Assembly: GCA_020343575.1 (NCBI GenBank)
Contig: CP070801.1
Span: 358,220-366,991 of the forward strand
Reading direction: 5' to 3'
From: Candidatus Aenigmatarchaeota archaeon
Lineage (GTDB): Archaea > Aenigmatarchaeota > Aenigmatarchaeia > QMZP01
DNA length: 8,772 nucleotides
Below the pieces are notes generated by a model, which was not told the origin of the DNA, ran no database searches, and was given only the letters and a program-made list of their open reading frames with translations. This document shows positions 5,509 to 8,772 of this stretch, one piece after another. Position 1 is the first letter of the stretch. Each line of letters opens with the position of its first letter. Position numbers and translations under genes: made by a program.

Positions 5509-8500
5509 ATGGGTTTCGGAAATGTACTGAAGGCGGGTATTGCTCTGATTCTTTTACTAATGCTCTTTCCATACCATGTCTCTGGTGCCCCATCCTCCTA
5601 CATAAGAGAGAATGTTTCTGCAAACTTTTTCCCCAATGGGACCATGGACGGGAATGTAACTACAATCGGTTATGTAGAGGTTGACGTTGAAAACCAAGTA
5701 GATGTTCTGCAGTACATTGTGATGCAGTTATCCAACATATCAGGAACAAATCTCCAGTCTGATATTGCATATAGGAATGTCGCAGCCTCCCCTTACACAG
5801 CTGACAGAACAAGAATCTATGTCAACACAACCCGGGATTCCCAAGATATCGTATACAACATAACGGACCCCAACATCGCAGCCATTATCAGGCCTAGGCT
5901 TGACTACCAGAACTCAAGGGGAGGTGTTGATATCTATTCCGGTGGAACCAACACCTTTAACTTCAACCTGACCATGAACACAACAAAGGATGTTTACAAT
6001 GTGATAACGAACATCAGATTCTCAAAAGACACCCTCGGCATGAATGATGCAATAGATCTTTACAACCCATCCGCAACAGCAGGAACTGCGTATAGAATAG
6101 ACTCTGACTGGGACGGTTTCTATGATATACTTCGGTGGGAGGGTGACCTCCAACAGGGGATTAACGTATACGTCACCTTCCAGGGGAACATCACACCCGG
6201 TGTGAACTTTGATGAGAGTTTTATGATGGTTGACTTGGATAGAGAGGCCCAGAGCACAGCGACCTCAAGCCAGGACCAGACACTGACAGGTATCACATTT
6301 GTTGACAGGTTCAGCAGAGGACCTGTGAGGCAGGGAATCGAGATGCTGGCTTCAGGCACATGGCGGGTAAGGGGATTCTTAAAGAATGTTGCAAGCAATC
6401 TGGATTACTTTGTTCAAGGCTGGGATCTCTACAGGATTGGCAACTCAACCCCTGTTATGTCATCAACAGAGAGCTTCACTCTCAATCCTAGTGATAAGCT
6501 TTACACTGACTGGTATGACACTGGATCCACCACAAAACAGAATTACTATGCCTCCTCATTTAACTGGGAGGTTATTTGGGGTTCTTCCCAGTATTCAGGA
6601 ATAACAGAGAGCAGGGTATATCTTCCGGTTCTTTATGAAATCGATTTATTCGCAGATAAAACAGTAATCCTGAATTCAAACACCCAGGCGGGCAGGCAGG
6701 TCTCTGTAACAGACCTGTTAAGGCATCTGGGACACTTAAGCCTGGGAGTTAACGATGTGAACATAATGTCAAGAATACCTGGCAGTTCCCTTACTGCTGA
6801 GGGAACATCCTTCTCTGTGACCAGTGTGCAGGTTCTCTACTCAAACAACACAGGCCAGTATGACATAACATCCAATGCAAGCGTAATGATACAGGGGTCG
6901 AGCCCTGGTGTGGACGGTTTTGTGATGATTAACATAACGGATCTACAGTCAATGCTAGGCCATACCTTGAATCAGAACGAGGATATCCTTCTTTCCTATA
7001 CACTCTCAGGCCCCTCGCAGCCAACCACCCAACAATATCTTTTTGAGCTTCAGGGCGTTTTTATAACAGAGTCCGGGACCCCTGTCATAAAGGATGCGAA
7101 TGAGACCCTGACCATACCAGGGGTTTATGCCCCACCCCCACCAGGCGGGATTGGTCCTGCCATCCCCCCACCAGCCCCATACGCAGCGATAGAGAAGGAG
7201 CTTTCTGAAATACGATTCATAACCCCAGAGTATGTTGAGATAAATGTGACAGACAGGATTATAGACACCGGGAATAAGGGCGTAAAGGACATAAAGGCCA
7301 TGATTTACATACCTTACGATGGAACCCTTGACACGGATGAAGTCTACATCAGTCTCTTCCACTACTCTATAGGATTGAGGGAGGAATGGGTGAGAGATAG
7401 GGACTTCACGGTTACCAACACAGGGGTAAAAACAATAGGTGATTATAAGTACACAGAATATATGATTGAGAAGAAGAGTACTGGAGTTCCGTATGAGGAA
7501 ACCCTAACACTCTTCGATGGTGACAGGATAAAGATCAGTTTCAGGGCAAAGATACCTGTAGGAACGAATTACATACTAACAAGGGTATTCGGCTACAACT
7601 ACTATGAGGATAAACTGATGTTTGAGGATGTTTACACCCCAGTCAGAAGGGAAGGTGTGATAAGCAGACTCGAGATCACAGAGGAACCCTGGATTCAGGG
7701 AAAGGTGGTGGTTGGAAAACCCGTTGTGTGGAGAAAGGAGTTGGTTGTATATAACCCGAACAACATGACAGTTAAGGAGGTGGTTTCCGCGCCTGTTTTC
7801 AAGGATGCAATGAGCGTGTACCTACTGGAGTACGGTGACGGTGTACCAAAGAGAACGAGACTGAAACTCAAGAGCGATACGGAGACATACGTTGACTGGA
7901 TAGTGGATATTTATGCGTTTGAGACAAAGATATATACCATAGAGGTAACCACACCACCTGTTCTAGAGACCAAGGAGATTCTGGATGTTCTACAATCTAA
8001 TGAAACAGTAGTTATATTCTCTCTCAACATAACCCTTGTGAACTTTGCGTTGGAGGATTACTACAATGTATCATTCTCCCTTCCCATATCAGCAGATAAC
8101 ATAATAACAATACAGGAAGATGGGAATCCTGTGAATTTCACTGGGAATGAAAAGGGGACAGAAATACTTTTTGATTTCTTTGCTGCCAATGAAACGAAGT
8201 TAATTTACCTTGTCTACGAAGAAGCCCCACCCATCATGATAGCAACCCTCGAAATCCTTAAGTACCAGTGCCCAGATTCTGTAAGCGGGGACATATTCAT
8301 AATACCTGCTGAGAGAGAGAAGGGAGCATACCTAGAGATGGAGGTTATGGGACCTGACCCTGATCTGAAAACAATATACGCTGATCTGATACTACTCGGT
8401 GAGCTCAGGGAATTTGAGGAGAGAAGAGTACCCATACGCTTCAGTACATCGTCACTTGGTTCAGGCAGGTATATAATCTACACCAAGTTCAAGAAGGATT

Positions 8501-8691
8501 TCAGCACCATACTCTCTCACCAGAGGGATTTCGTTATAGACTGTCCTGAAAGGGAGTTGATAACAATAAACTGGATTATATTTGCAGTTATTGGAGGCGC
8601 CATAGTCGCGTTCCTAATAATCAGAATATACAGAAAGAAAACGTACAAGAAGGAGATAAGGGAACTGAAGAGGAGAATAAGGAAAATCTGA
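5509..8691 (+). CDS. Giant type I membrane surface protein of unknown family, with proline hinge and basic cytoplasmic tail
   Basis: I do not recognise a named family. The 1060 residues start with a signal peptide (hydrophobic core about 9-22, likely cleavage near VSGA, 24-27). Residues 28-540 are beta-rich, carry most of the sequons, and include a DxDxDG calcium-loop-like motif (D198, D200, D202, G203 in DSDWDGFYD). A proline-rich hinge at 541-557 (APPPPGGIGPAIPPPAP) separates this from a C-terminal half of likely beta-sandwich domains: about 565-710, 715-815 (with the phrase GKPVVWRKELVVYNP and ending TTPP), 820-905, and 925-1010. One transmembrane helix (about 1018-1040) is followed by a 20-residue tail with 11 Lys/Arg. 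The only cysteines are C921 and C1012, bracketing the last domain. About 21 NxS/T sequons are present. The ATG at 5509 gives a good signal peptide. Its size, topology and position beside the DUF2341/LamG protein suggest a partner envelope or adhesion protein; this is inference. Confidence 0.8.
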   Translation: MGFGNVLKAGIALILLLMLFPYHVSGAPSSYIRENVSANFFPNGTMDGNVTTIGYVEVDVENQVDVLQYIVMQLSNISGTNLQSDIAYRNVAASPYTADRTRIYVNTTRDSQDIVYNITDPNIAAIIRPRLDYQNSRGGVDIYSGGTNTFNFNLTMNTTKDVYNVITNIRFSKDTLGMNDAIDLYNPSATAGTAYRIDSDWDGFYDILRWEGDLQQGINVYVTFQGNITPGVNFDESFMMVDLDREAQSTATSSQDQTLTGITFVDRFSRGPVRQGIEMLASGTWRVRGFLKNVASNLDYFVQGWDLYRIGNSTPVMSSTESFTLNPSDKLYTDWYDTGSTTKQNYYASSFNWEVIWGSSQYSGITESRVYLPVLYEIDLFADKTVILNSNTQAGRQVSVTDLLRHLGHLSLGVNDVNIMSRIPGSSLTAEGTSFSVTSVQVLYSNNTGQYDITSNASVMIQGSSPGVDGFVMINITDLQSMLGHTLNQNEDILLSYTLSGPSQPTTQQYLFELQGVFITESGTPVIKDANETLTIPGVYAPPPPGGIGPAIPPPAPYAAIEKELSEIRFITPEYVEINVTDRIIDTGNKGVKDIKAMIYIPYDGTLDTDEVYISLFHYSIGLREEWVRDRDFTVTNTGVKTIGDYKYTEYMIEKKSTGVPYEETLTLFDGDRIKISFRAKIPVGTNYILTRVFGYNYYEDKLMFEDVYTPVRREGVISRLEITEEPWIQGKVVVGKPVVWRKELVVYNPNNMTVKEVVSAPVFKDAMSVYLLEYGDGVPKRTRLKLKSDTETYVDWIVDIYAFETKIYTIEVTTPPVLETKEILDVLQSNETVVIFSLNITLVNFALEDYYNVSFSLPISADNIITIQEDGNPVNFTGNEKGTEILFDFFAANETKLIYLVYEEAPPIMIATLEILKYQCPDSVSGDIFIIPAEREKGAYLEMEVMGPDPDLKTIYADLILLGELREFEERRVPIRFSTSSLGSGRYIIYTKFKKDFSTILSHQRDFVIDCPERELITINWIIFAVIGGAIVAFLIIRIYRKKTYKKEIRELKRRIRKI

Positions 8692-8772
8692 GCTTAATGA
8701 ACCTTTAGTAGGTAACACATATAAATCTTCGACTACAATAATAGAATATTATAACATTATTCAAATCACTGA
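8692..8772 (+). promoter_or_regulatory. Non-coding window end with a TATA-like box (8717-8727)
   Basis: After the TGA stop there is no clear T-rich terminator. The sequence acatataaatc at 8717-8727 looks like an archaeal TATA box and would start transcription near 8748-8750. No ATG follows before the window ends, so the gene it serves, protein or RNA, lies outside. Assignment rests on one short AT-rich match. Confidence 0.4.

Noticed and set aside
7006..7362. 118-residue reverse-strand reading frame opposite the giant surface protein
   Set aside because: Its Trp/Gly-rich middle is the complement of the proline hinge. It has no recognisable domain, and the forward frame is clearly the real gene. 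Other antisense frames were rejected likewise.

Overview
The window looks like a stretch of an archaeal genome devoted to the cell surface. Evidence for Archaea: T-rich tracts (terminators) and AT-rich TATA-like boxes sit in each short gap, two of the start codons lack a Shine-Dalgarno sequence and fit leaderless transcripts, and the predicted exoproteins are loaded with N-glycosylation sequons (NxS/T). The style (DUF2341, LamG, archaeal Ig-like repeats, single C-terminal membrane anchors, VKOR/DsbC-type thioredoxin folds) is common in uncultivated archaea, including DPANN lineages. The phylum cannot be fixed from this sequence. All four genes lie on the + strand, each separated from the next by 46-74 bases.

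Layout. (1) 1-1623: the 3' part of a gene that starts upstream of the window. It encodes a tail-fibre/adhesin-like protein with six copies of a GNVGIGTTxPxAxLHI-type motif. (2) 1698-2273: a membrane-anchored protein with a DsbC-N-like domain and a thioredoxin-like domain whose CxxC site is replaced by EPNT. (3) 2340-5462: a 1040-residue secreted, membrane-anchored surface protein. It has a cysteine-rich N-terminal half containing a DUF2341-LamG cassette, then an archaeal Ig-like domain, then further beta-rich domains. (4) 5509-8691: a second giant (1060 residues) type I surface protein with a proline-rich hinge and a strongly basic cytoplasmic tail. It belongs to no family I can name. (5) 8692-8772: a non-coding end with a TATA-like box for something beyond the window.

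How they may fit together (inference): genes 3 and 4 look like co-displayed envelope or adhesion glycoproteins. Gene 3 carries 14 cysteines, all in its first half, and lies next to a thioredoxin-fold protein on the outer face of the membrane. This suggests a role for gene 2 in binding or chaperoning a disulfide-rich client, although gene 2 lacks redox-active cysteines at the usual place. Gene 1 could be a surface adhesin or a virus-derived fibre. The most noteworthy signals are the degenerate thioredoxin, the apparent insertion of a DUF2341-LamG cassette into a cysteine-rich 'NAH' module, and the modular repeat structure of gene 1. I see no RNA genes, CRISPR array, insertion sequence or origin.
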